From Zoogloea sp. (lineage in GTDB: Bacteria > Pseudomonadota > Gammaproteobacteria > Burkholderiales > Rhodocyclaceae), in the NCBI GenBank assembly GCA_016720685.1, contig JADKKC010000032.1, positions 1 through 44,749 on the forward strand: a stretch of DNA of 44,749 nucleotides, in the 5' to 3' direction. A program made the translations under genes and the position numbers. This document shows, piece after piece, positions 1-6,600 of this stretch. How positions within the stretch are numbered: position 1 is the first letter of the stretch; every line of letters starts with the position of its first letter. The notes beneath the pieces are model-generated. The model was not told where the DNA came from and ran no database searches. It saw nothing but the letters and a program-made list of their open reading frames with translations.

Positions 1-1251
1 TACAGCCCGGACCCGACCACCAAGGCGGTGGCGGTGCCGATCTACCAGACCACCTCCTACGCCTTCGACGACACCCAGCACGGCGCCGATCTTTTTGACC
101 TGAAGGTGGCGGGCAACATCTACACCCGCATCATGAACCCCACCCAGGCGGTGCTCGAAGCCCGCGTGGCGGCCATGGAAGGCGGCATTGCCGGCCTCGC
201 CCTGGCCTCCGGCATGGCGGCCATCACCTACTCGATCCAGACCATTGCCGAAGCCGGTGACAACATCGTCTCGGCCTCCACGCTGTACGGCGGCACCTAC
301 AACCTGTTCGCCCACACACTGCCGCAGATCGGCATCCAGGTGCGCTTTGCCGACTACCGCGACCCGGCCTCCTTCGCACCGCTGATCGACGCGCGCACCA
401 AGGCCATCTTCTGCGAATCGATCGGCAACCCGCTGGGCAACATCACCGACTTCGAAGCTCTGGCCGCCATCGCCCACGCCCACGGCATTCCGCTGATCGT
501 GGACAACACCGTGCCCTCGCCCTACCTGTGCCGGCCGATCGAACACGGCGCCGACATCGTCGTGCATTCGCTCACCAAGTATCTCGGCGGCCACGGCACC
601 TCCATCGGCGGCATCATCGTCGATAGCGGCAAGTTTCCGTGGGCCGAGCACAAGGAGCGCTTCCGCCGCCTCAACGAGCCGGACGTGTCCTACCACGGCG
701 TCGTTTACACCGAAGCCCTCGGCCCGGCCGCCTACATCGCCCGCGCCCGCGTCGTGCCGCTGCGCAACATGGGCGCCGCGATCAGCCCCTTCAACGCCTT
801 CCTGATCCTGCAGGGCGTTGAAACCCTCGCCCTGCGCATGGACCGCATCTGCGAAAACACCCTCAAGGTGGCCGAATTCCTCAAGGGCCACGCCAAGGTG
901 GCATGGGTCAATTACGCCGGCCTGCCCGACCATCCCGACAACGGCCTGGTGCACAAGTACATGGGCGGCCGCGCCTCGGGCATCCTCAACTTCGGCGTAA
1001 AGAGCGTGGATGGCGACGGCAAGGCAGCCGGCGGACGCTTCCAGGACGCCCTCAAGCTGGTCACCCGGCTGGTGAATATCGGCGACAGCAAGAGCCTCGC
1101 CTGCCATCCGGCGTCCACCACCCACCGCCAGCTGTCCGCGGAGGAAATGCTGAAGGCCGGCGTGTCGGAGGACATGGTTCGCCTCTCCATCGGCATCGAG
1201 CACATCGACGACATCCTGGCTGATCTCGACCAGGCGCTGGCCGCCGTTTAA
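1..1251 (+). CDS. metY: O-acetylhomoserine sulfhydrylase (aminocarboxypropyltransferase), 5' partial
   Basis: PLP enzyme of the Cys/Met metabolism family. It makes homocysteine from O-acetylhomoserine and sulfide, the direct-sulfhydrylation route to methionine, in the cytosol. The reading frame is open from base 1 (YSPDPTTKAVAVPIYQTTSY), so the true start lies upstream; by family length about 12-16 residues are missing. The GTG at 28 is internal and is not the start. The PLP-binding lysine is in VHSLTKYLGG (codon 193 of the visible part, around base 577). NPLGN and the substrate-loop motif NIYTRIMNPT are also present. The gene ends in TAA and is followed by a strong terminator shared with convergent leuA. 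Family assignment is firm. The acetyl rather than succinyl substrate is inferred from closeness to MetY. Confidence 0.95.
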   Translation, partial: YSPDPTTKAVAVPIYQTTSYAFDDTQHGADLFDLKVAGNIYTRIMNPTQAVLEARVAAMEGGIAGLALASGMAAITYSIQTIAEAGDNIVSASTLYGGTYNLFAHTLPQIGIQVRFADYRDPASFAPLIDARTKAIFCESIGNPLGNITDFEALAAIAHAHGIPLIVDNTVPSPYLCRPIEHGADIVVHSLTKYLGGHGTSIGGIIVDSGKFPWAEHKERFRRLNEPDVSYHGVVYTEALGPAAYIARARVVPLRNMGAAISPFNAFLILQGVETLALRMDRICENTLKVAEFLKGHAKVAWVNYAGLPDHPDNGLVHKYMGGRASGILNFGVKSVDGDGKAAGGRFQDALKLVTRLVNIGDSKSLACHPASTTHRQLSAEEMLKAGVSEDMVRLSIGIEHIDDILADLDQALAAV

Positions 1252-1274
1252 ACCCAGAAACGCGCTTCAATGCA

Positions 1275-1305
1275 AAAAGGGCCGGGGAAACTTCCCGGCC
1301 CTTTT
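1275..1305. terminator. Bidirectional intrinsic terminator between metY and leuA
   Basis: A 12-bp perfect stem (AAAAGGGCCGGG, 1275-1286, with its complement at 1294-1305) closes a 7-nt loop. An A-run on one side and a T-run on the other let it work in both directions for the convergent genes. Confidence 0.9.
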
Positions 1306-1333
1306 CATTTGCGCTGACGGGCGCAGGCTCGTT

Positions 1334-3034
1334 TCAGGCCACGCAATCGGCGAACACCGCCGCAACCGGCATCGCGCCATCGCCCTGACGCCCGACGATA
1401 CGATTCACCGCGCTGACGATGGCCCGCACCGAGGCCGTCACGGTGTTGCGGTGCATGCCGGCGCCAAAGCAGCTGCCGGCCACGCCGTCCATCGCCACCT
1501 CCACCATGCACACGGCCGCTGCGTCGGCGCCTTCGCCCATCGAACGCTCCTCGAAGCTCTGCACCCGCACCGGCACGCGAAGCGCCGCCACCGCCGCCTC
1601 GACGGGGCCGTTGCCCTCGCCGCTGAGCGTCACCGGGCGCCCATTCACTTCAGCCTCGATGCGGATGCCCTGGCGCTCGCCCGCCTCGAAGAGGTGATGC
1701 GCCACGTAACGCACCGGCGTATCGGCCTCGAAGTATTCCCGCCCGAAAAGCGTCCACAACTGGTGGGCATCCACTTCCTGGCCGGTTTCATCGGTGAGAC
1801 GCTGCACCGCGCCGCTGAATTCCACCTGCATGCGCCGCGGCATCACGAGGCCATAGGCCGACTGAAGCAAATGCGCCACGCCGCCCTTGCCCGACTGACT
1901 GTTCACGCGGATCACCGAATCGTAGGTGCGGCCGAGATCGAGCGGATCGACCGGCATGTAGGGCACCTCCCAGAGCGCATCGGGGCGCTGCGCGTCGAAG
2001 CCCTTCTTGATCGCGTCCTGGTGCGAGCCCGAGAACGCCGTGAAGACCAGGTCGCCCACGTAAGGATGGCGCGGGTGGATGGGCAACTGGGTGCATTCCT
2101 CGGAAACGCGGGCCACCGAATTGATGTCCGAAAAATCGAGCTGCGGATCGATGCCCTGGGTGTAGAGGTTCAAGGCGAGGGTCACCACATCCACGTTGCC
2201 GGTGCGCTCGCCATTGCCGAAGAGACAACCCTCGACCCGGTCGGCGCCGGCAAGCAGCGCAAGCTCGGCCGCCGCCACCGCAGTGCCGCGGTCGTTGTGG
2301 GGATGGACGCTGAGCGTGATGGATTCGCGGCGCGCGAGATTGCGGTGCATCCACTCGATCTGGTCGGCAAACACATTGGGCGTCGCCACTTCAACCGTTG
2401 CCGGGAGGTTGAGAATCACCTTCTCGCTCGGCTTCGGCGCCCACGCAGCCACCACCGCATCGCACACTTCGAGGGCGAAATCGAGTTCGGTCGACGTAAA
2501 AAGTTCGGGGCTGTACTGGAGCACGAACTCGGTGTCGGGCTGCTCGGCGGCGAGTTGCTTGACGAGCTTGACGCTATCGACGGCAAGCGCCTTGACCTCG
2601 TCCTTTTCCATGCCGAATACCGTCTTGCGGAACACCGGCGCGGTGGCGTTGTAGATGTGCACAATCGCCCGACGGGCACCGCGGAGCGATTCCATCGTGC
2701 GGCGGATGAGGTGCTCGCGGCTCTGGCTGAGCACTTCTATGGTCACGTCGGCAGGAATTTCATCCTGCTCGATGAGCTGGCGGACGAAGTCGAAATCAGT
2801 CTGGGACGCGGAGGGAAAGGCGACTTCGATTTCCTTGAAGCCGATTGCCACGAGCTTCCTGAACATCTGCAACTTGCGGGCGGCGTTCATCGGTTCGAAA
2901 AGCGCCTGGTTGCCGTCGCGAAGGTCGGTGCTCATCCAGATCGGCGGATGGGTCACCGTGCGGGCGGGCCACTGGCGGTCGGCGAGGGCGACCGGGGGGA
3001 AGGCGGCATACTTGGTGCTGGGATTCTTCAACAT
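1334..3034 (-). CDS. leuA: 2-isopropylmalate synthase, long class-II type
   Basis: Condenses acetyl-CoA with 2-ketoisovalerate, the first committed step of leucine synthesis. At 566 aa it matches the long LeuA type. The N-terminal HMGL-like TIM barrel shows STDLRDGNQAL, the metal-binding HPHNDRG motif and GNGERTGNVD. The last ~130 residues form the leucine-binding regulatory domain. The ATG at 3034 is chosen because the family N-terminus (MLKNPSTKYAAFPP) begins there and AAAGGA lies about 10 nt upstream; the longer frame to a TTG at 3121 is unlikely. The start overlaps the stop of a 46-codon uORF as ATGTTGA. A 315-nt leader with leucine-rich ORFs precedes the gene. No other leu genes are adjacent. 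Confidence 0.95.
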   Translation of the reverse strand: MLKNPSTKYAAFPPVALADRQWPARTVTHPPIWMSTDLRDGNQALFEPMNAARKLQMFRKLVAIGFKEIEVAFPSASQTDFDFVRQLIEQDEIPADVTIEVLSQSREHLIRRTMESLRGARRAIVHIYNATAPVFRKTVFGMEKDEVKALAVDSVKLVKQLAAEQPDTEFVLQYSPELFTSTELDFALEVCDAVVAAWAPKPSEKVILNLPATVEVATPNVFADQIEWMHRNLARRESITLSVHPHNDRGTAVAAAELALLAGADRVEGCLFGNGERTGNVDVVTLALNLYTQGIDPQLDFSDINSVARVSEECTQLPIHPRHPYVGDLVFTAFSGSHQDAIKKGFDAQRPDALWEVPYMPVDPLDLGRTYDSVIRVNSQSGKGGVAHLLQSAYGLVMPRRMQVEFSGAVQRLTDETGQEVDAHQLWTLFGREYFEADTPVRYVAHHLFEAGERQGIRIEAEVNGRPVTLSGEGNGPVEAAVAALRVPVRVQSFEERSMGEGADAAAVCMVEVAMDGVAGSCFGAGMHRNTVTASVRAIVSAVNRIVGRQGDGAMPVAAVFADCVA

Positions 3035-3168
3035 GATGATCTTGTCCTTTGCTTTCGTCGGGTACGGTGTTCGGATGCGGACGCAGGGCTGCCAGACTGC
3101 CGCGGGCTCGTGGCCTGGCAACCAGGGCGCAGTCGTTGGGACAGAAGGACAAGATTCAGGGTGTTCAT
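3028..3168 (-). CDS. Small uORF overlapping the leuA start (putative leader ORF 2)
   Basis: A 46-codon ORF on the leuA transcript, starting MNTLNLVLLSQRL. Five of its first 13 residues are leucine, two of them read by CTT, a codon rarely seen in the neighbouring genes. GGAG lies 7 nt before its ATG, a better Shine-Dalgarno than most genes here. It stops inside the leuA start (ATGTTGA), an arrangement that favours translational coupling. The rest of the peptide is low-complexity R/S/P-rich and probably not a folded protein. A regulatory ORF is inferred; chance is possible because the second half lacks protein-like character. Confidence 0.45.
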   Translation of the reverse strand: MNTLNLVLLSQRLRPGCQATSPRQSGSPASASEHRTRRKQRTRSSC

Positions 3169-3221
3169 GGCAGGACTCCGGTAAAGGGTCGGCGCGGGTG
3201 CAACGCGCACGAAAACGCCAT

Positions 3222-3238
3222 TCGCCCGCTCAGGGCGA
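3222..3238 (-). other. Stem-loop in the leuA leader between the two uORFs
   Basis: A 6-bp stem (TCGCCC/GGGCGA) with a 5-nt loop lies between leader ORF 1 and leader ORF 2. On the minus strand a short TTTT follows about 6 nt later. That is too weak to call an intrinsic terminator with confidence. Confidence 0.35.
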
Positions 3239-3277
3239 CAGCTGGGACAACAGGAGGGGAAATAAGATGTGTGCCCG

Positions 3278-3349
3278 TCAGGGCAGCAGCAGACCCAGCC
3301 CCGAGAGGGCCGGCAGGAGGAATAGCGTCGTCTGTTGCTTTGAGGTCAT
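3278..3349 (-). CDS. Leucine-rich leader peptide upstream of leuA (leader ORF 1)
   Basis: A 23-codon ORF between the candidate leuA promoter and leuA. Eight of 23 residues are leucine (positions 9, 11, 12, 15, 18, 20, 21, 22), including a terminal CTG-CTG-CTG run and one CTA. This is the composition expected of an attenuation leader that senses charged tRNA-Leu. There is no Shine-Dalgarno, but the -10 box ends 7 nt before the ATG, so the mRNA may begin at the AUG (leaderless). Small hairpins overlap it: 3295-3313 within the ORF and 3272-3285 over its stop codon. A terminator with a clean U-tract is not obvious downstream, so the mechanism is open. Confidence 0.5.
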   Translation of the reverse strand: MTSKQQTTLFLLPALSGLGLLLP

Positions 3350-3356
3350 GGGGCGA

Positions 3357-3385
3357 AAGTTAGCAGCTGGAAACAGCGTCGTCAA
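3357..3385 (-). promoter_or_regulatory. Candidate sigma-70 promoter for the leuA leader transcript
   Basis: On the minus strand TTGACG (3385-3380) is followed by a 17-nt spacer and TAACTT (3362-3357), preceded by TGC (extended -10). The predicted start site falls at about 3350-3349, on the ATG of the leucine-rich leader ORF. It lies just past the stop of the upstream co-directional gene. Confidence 0.5.
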
Positions 3386-3429
3386 ACAGCAGCCAATAAT
3401 CCATTGGATAGCCGGCTGCTATCACGACA

Positions 3430-4893
3430 TCACAGGAGGGTGCACTCGACGATCTGGTAGCCCGGCCCGCTCACCACCGCCCTGCCCGGCTGCAGCTTGA
3501 CCATGCGGCCGCCGAGCTTGGCAAAGACCGGCCGCGTCGAGCGCATCGCGCCCGGTTCGCAGGCAATCCGGACCCCGCGCCCGCGTACCACCGGATCACA
3601 CAGGATGCCGCTCCAGCTACGGCTGCCGTCGTCGAGAAGCACCGGCACCGGCTCGCTGGAGATCGTTTGCAGACCAACCGTCGCCCCGCCCTGCTCGCTG
3701 GAACGCACCCGCCGCACCAGCGCCAGCACCCAGCGCCCGACCTCTCCCAGGTGAGCCCCCACCAGCACGCCGACCCGGCAGATTTCCGGATCCATCACCG
3801 GCGATGCCACCCCAAAGCCGCTGCGACTCGCATCGCACAGCGTCCAGGCTGCGGCCGGGCGTATCAGCGCATCGCCGGAAATCAGCGTACGGATAAACCC
3901 CAGCCCGGTAGCAAGGGCCAGCTCGCCCTGCACCGCATGGCGGCGGTACTGCCGCATCGGCGGCACCGGCCCCCACTGGCGCGACAGATGGCGTATCGCG
4001 CCGGTTACCGATGAGGCGCCTATCCCCGCGAAGACCGGGCCCAGGTTCCCCTCGGCCAGCGTCTGGCGCAGTTCGCCCAGCATGGGCACGACATCCCCCG
4101 GCCGGAAATAGCGGGTCGAGCCCGGCGCGTCTTCCAGCACAGAAAGGCAGCGCTGCGGTGCCGCAGAGGTTTCGAGATCGATGGAAAACTGGCTGCCGTT
4201 ACGCGGCTCGAGGGACAGCGCGAGGGAATGCTGCAGGTAGCGCACCAGTTTGTCGGCCGCCTCGATGCGATCGGGCGACAACTGGTCGAGGCTGGCGCAC
4301 TGCATGGCCACCAGCCGGATGAATTCACGGTTGATCGTCGTGCAGGTTTCGCGCCCTTCGCGCACGTTAACAGCGCTGTTCAGCCCGCCGGCCAAGTGGG
4401 CGACGCGGTAGGCCGAAACGGCCCTCTGCCAGACCTCCGGGGAGAGTTCCTGGTAGTCGAAGGCCACCCATTTCATTTCACCCGCCGCGGCCCGCACCGT
4501 GCGCAGCAGCACCTCGGTACGCAGCTTGTCCGTAGGTTCGACGGAAAAATCGACGGCCAGGCCGCCCAGCACGAGATCGTAGGCACGCCCGAGGCTGGCG
4601 TAGAAATCCCGCCCGAGCGCCTTGTAGCGCACGCTGCGCGAACCGAAAACATTGGAAAGATAGAGGCCGGCCGCCTGACGCAACTGGGGCTGGGCGGCTT
4701 CGTCGAGCGTGGCAACCAGGCGGGCCAGCTCGGGCAACGGCAATTCACTTTCGAAGTGAAAGGAGTCGAGCCAGCGGATCAACTCAACGATGGCCGTCGG
4801 CGCGGCGTTCGTGGCGATATCGGTCAGGATACGGCCCAGCCTCTCCGGCTGCATGAGCGGATGCGGATTGCTTACGACCGTGCCTGCTCCCAT
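3430..4893 (-). CDS. Conserved hypothetical protein (487 aa)
   Basis: I do not recognise a named family. The start is the ATG at 4893 (MGAGTVVSNPHPLMQ) with GAGG about 7 nt upstream; the frame extends further 5' but that part lacks coding character. The protein is soluble, with no signal peptide or membrane segment. Residues ~10-230 look all-helical. The C-terminal ~150 residues are beta-rich and contain RRVRSSEQGGATVGLQ, which faintly recalls PilZ-like folds (low confidence). It is transcribed toward leuA and ends 44 nt before the leuA leader promoter. A TGC-TAACAT extended -10 at 4957-4949 is its likely promoter, divergent from thyA. Confidence 0.7.
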   Translation of the reverse strand: MGAGTVVSNPHPLMQPERLGRILTDIATNAAPTAIVELIRWLDSFHFESELPLPELARLVATLDEAAQPQLRQAAGLYLSNVFGSRSVRYKALGRDFYASLGRAYDLVLGGLAVDFSVEPTDKLRTEVLLRTVRAAAGEMKWVAFDYQELSPEVWQRAVSAYRVAHLAGGLNSAVNVREGRETCTTINREFIRLVAMQCASLDQLSPDRIEAADKLVRYLQHSLALSLEPRNGSQFSIDLETSAAPQRCLSVLEDAPGSTRYFRPGDVVPMLGELRQTLAEGNLGPVFAGIGASSVTGAIRHLSRQWGPVPPMRQYRRHAVQGELALATGLGFIRTLISGDALIRPAAAWTLCDASRSGFGVASPVMDPEICRVGVLVGAHLGEVGRWVLALVRRVRSSEQGGATVGLQTISSEPVPVLLDDGSRSWSGILCDPVVRGRGVRIACEPGAMRSTRPVFAKLGGRMVKLQPGRAVVSGPGYQIVECTLL

Positions 4894-4948
4894 GTTTGCC
4901 TCTTTGCCGCCACCGGAGGCGTGCTGAAACGTTTTGTGACGGTTTTCA

Positions 4949-4957
4949 ATGTTAGCA
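4949..4957 (-). promoter_or_regulatory. Extended -10 promoter of the 487-aa protein gene
   Basis: TGC-TAACAT on the minus strand, about 50 nt before the ATG at 4893. The -35 is weak. The same extended form recurs before metG, yajC and leuA. Confidence 0.4.
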
Positions 4958-5070
4958 CAAAGGTCGTTTTTTCTGCCTTCCGGCGGCAGGCTGCGGCAAG
5001 CCCGGATACCCTGCGACGCCACTCGCAGATAAACTGACAGCCCTTTTATCTTGCCCTTCTTTTGCCCACC

Positions 5071-5865
5071 ATGCGCCAGTACCTCGAACTCATGCGCCAC
5101 GTGGCGGAACACGGCCACCGCAAGGACGACCGCACCGGCACCGGCACCCTCTCAGTCTTCGGCTGGCAGATGCGTTTCGATCTCGCCGAAGGCTTTCCGC
5201 TGCTCACCACCAAAAAGCTCCACACCCGCTCGATCATCCACGAGCTGCTGTGGTTCCTGCGCGGCGACACCAACATCAAGTACCTGAAAGACAACGGCGT
5301 ATCGATCTGGGACGAGTGGGCGGACGAAAACGGCGAACTGGGCCCCGTCTACGGCAAGCAGTGGCGCAGCTGGGAAGCGGCCGACGGGCGCAGCATCGAC
5401 CAGATCAGCCAGTTGATCGAAGCCCTGAAGAAGAACCCGGATTCACGCCGCCACCTGGTTTCGGCCTGGAACCCGGCCGAGGTCGACCGCATGGCCCTGC
5501 CGCCGTGTCACGCGCTGTTCCAGTTCTACGTTGCCGGCGGCAAGCTGTCGTGCCAGCTCTACCAGCGCAGCGCCGACATCTTTCTTGGCGTGCCCTTCAA
5601 CATCGCCTCTTATGCGCTGTTCACGATGATGGTGGCCCAGGTGTGCGGCTACCAACTCGGTGATTTCGTGTGGACCGGGGGCGATTGCCACCTCTACACC
5701 AATCACCTGGAGCAGACGCAGCTTCAGCTTTCCCGCGAGCTGCGGTCGCTGCCCAGGATGCGTATCAATCCGGAGGTGAAAGACATCTTCGCCTTCACGA
5801 TCGACGACTTCACCCTCGAAGGCTACGATCCGCATCCGCACATTTCGGCGCCGGTGGCGGTATGA
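5071..5865 (+). CDS. thyA: Thymidylate synthase
   Basis: Makes dTMP from dUMP using 5,10-methylene-THF, leaving dihydrofolate. The 264 aa equal the E. coli ThyA length and align along the whole protein. DRTGTGTLS, the catalytic cysteine in LPPCHALFQF (Cys146) and the dUMP-binding QRSADIFLG and NHLEQ motifs are present. The ATG at 5071 is chosen because MRQYLELM is the conserved start; an in-frame TTG three codons upstream is not needed. The stop overlaps the folA start (ATGA), so synthase and the reductase that recycles its product are probably co-translated. Confidence 0.98.
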   Translation: MRQYLELMRHVAEHGHRKDDRTGTGTLSVFGWQMRFDLAEGFPLLTTKKLHTRSIIHELLWFLRGDTNIKYLKDNGVSIWDEWADENGELGPVYGKQWRSWEAADGRSIDQISQLIEALKKNPDSRRHLVSAWNPAEVDRMALPPCHALFQFYVAGGKLSCQLYQRSADIFLGVPFNIASYALFTMMVAQVCGYQLGDFVWTGGDCHLYTNHLEQTQLQLSRELRSLPRMRINPEVKDIFAFTIDDFTLEGYDPHPHISAPVAV

Positions 5866-6362
5866 GCACACCGGCCCTCACCCTGATCGCCGCCTGCGCC
5901 CGCGGCGGCGTGATCGGCATTGAAAAGCGCCTGCCCTGGCACCTGCCGGAAGACATGAAGTTCTTTCGCGAGGCCACCCGCGGCAAGCCGGTGATCATGG
6001 GCCGCAAAACCTGGGAATCGCTGCCCGACGCCTTCCGTCCGCTGCCGGGACGGCTGAACATCGTGGTCAGCCGCAACCCGGACTTTCACGCCGCCGGCGG
6101 CACGGTGGTCGGCAGCCTCGCCGACGCACTGACGGCGGCCGGCGACGCGGAAACCGCCTTCGTGATCGGCGGCGCCGAGCTTTACCGCCAGGCCCTGCCC
6201 CTGGCCGACCGGCTGCTGCTCACCGAGATCGACCATGATTTCGACGGCGATGCCCACTTTCCGGAGTTCGCCCGCGACGCATGGCAGGAAGTCGCCCGCG
6301 ACGCCCGGATCGCTGAATCAGGGCTGGCCTTCGCCTTCGTGACCTACGAACGGCAGCCATAA
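5862..6362 (+). CDS. folA: Dihydrofolate reductase
   Basis: NADPH-dependent reduction of dihydrofolate to tetrahydrofolate. It regenerates the cofactor consumed by ThyA, whose gene overlaps this one by four bases. The protein has 166 aa, with VIGIEKRLPWHLPEDMKFF (Asp31 is the expected catalytic acid), GRKTWESLP and the NADPH-loop stretch FVIGGAELYRQAL. It lacks its own Shine-Dalgarno, which fits translational coupling. It is followed after about 160 bp by a strong terminator. Confidence 0.97.
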   Translation: MSTPALTLIAACARGGVIGIEKRLPWHLPEDMKFFREATRGKPVIMGRKTWESLPDAFRPLPGRLNIVVSRNPDFHAAGGTVVGSLADALTAAGDAETAFVIGGAELYRQALPLADRLLLTEIDHDFDGDAHFPEFARDAWQEVARDARIAESGLAFAFVTYERQP

Positions 6363-6432
6363 AAAGGCTATATCCCACCGTACCTGTGGAATCCTTGCCT
6401 CGGTTGCAGCTGCGTTGCGGTGCCTTTGCGGG

Positions 6433-6449
6433 TGCGACTTCAGTCGCCC
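6433..6449. repeat. Solo class-B REP-like palindrome
   Basis: TGCGACTTCAGTCGCCC lies downstream of folA. It shares its core with the paired class-B elements at 40-43 kb but is single and diverged on its left side. Confidence 0.55.
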
Positions 6450-6521
6450 TGCATGGCCCCTGGATCGCACAGGAGGCATCGTCGAATTGATGGCGTTCCA
6501 CAGACAACGATGACAGCGCCT

Positions 6522-6558
6522 AAAAAAAACGCCACGGCTCGAACCGTGGCGTTTTTTT
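6522..6558. terminator. Bidirectional terminator, folA / decarboxylase
   Basis: The 8-bp stem CGCCACGG (6530-6537) with CCGTGGCG (6544-6551) has a 6-nt loop and is flanked by A8 and T7. It serves both convergent genes. Confidence 0.93.
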
Positions 6559-6600
6559 GACTCCCGAACCGGAGCGGCCCAGCAGGTTTAGTCGCCAGCC

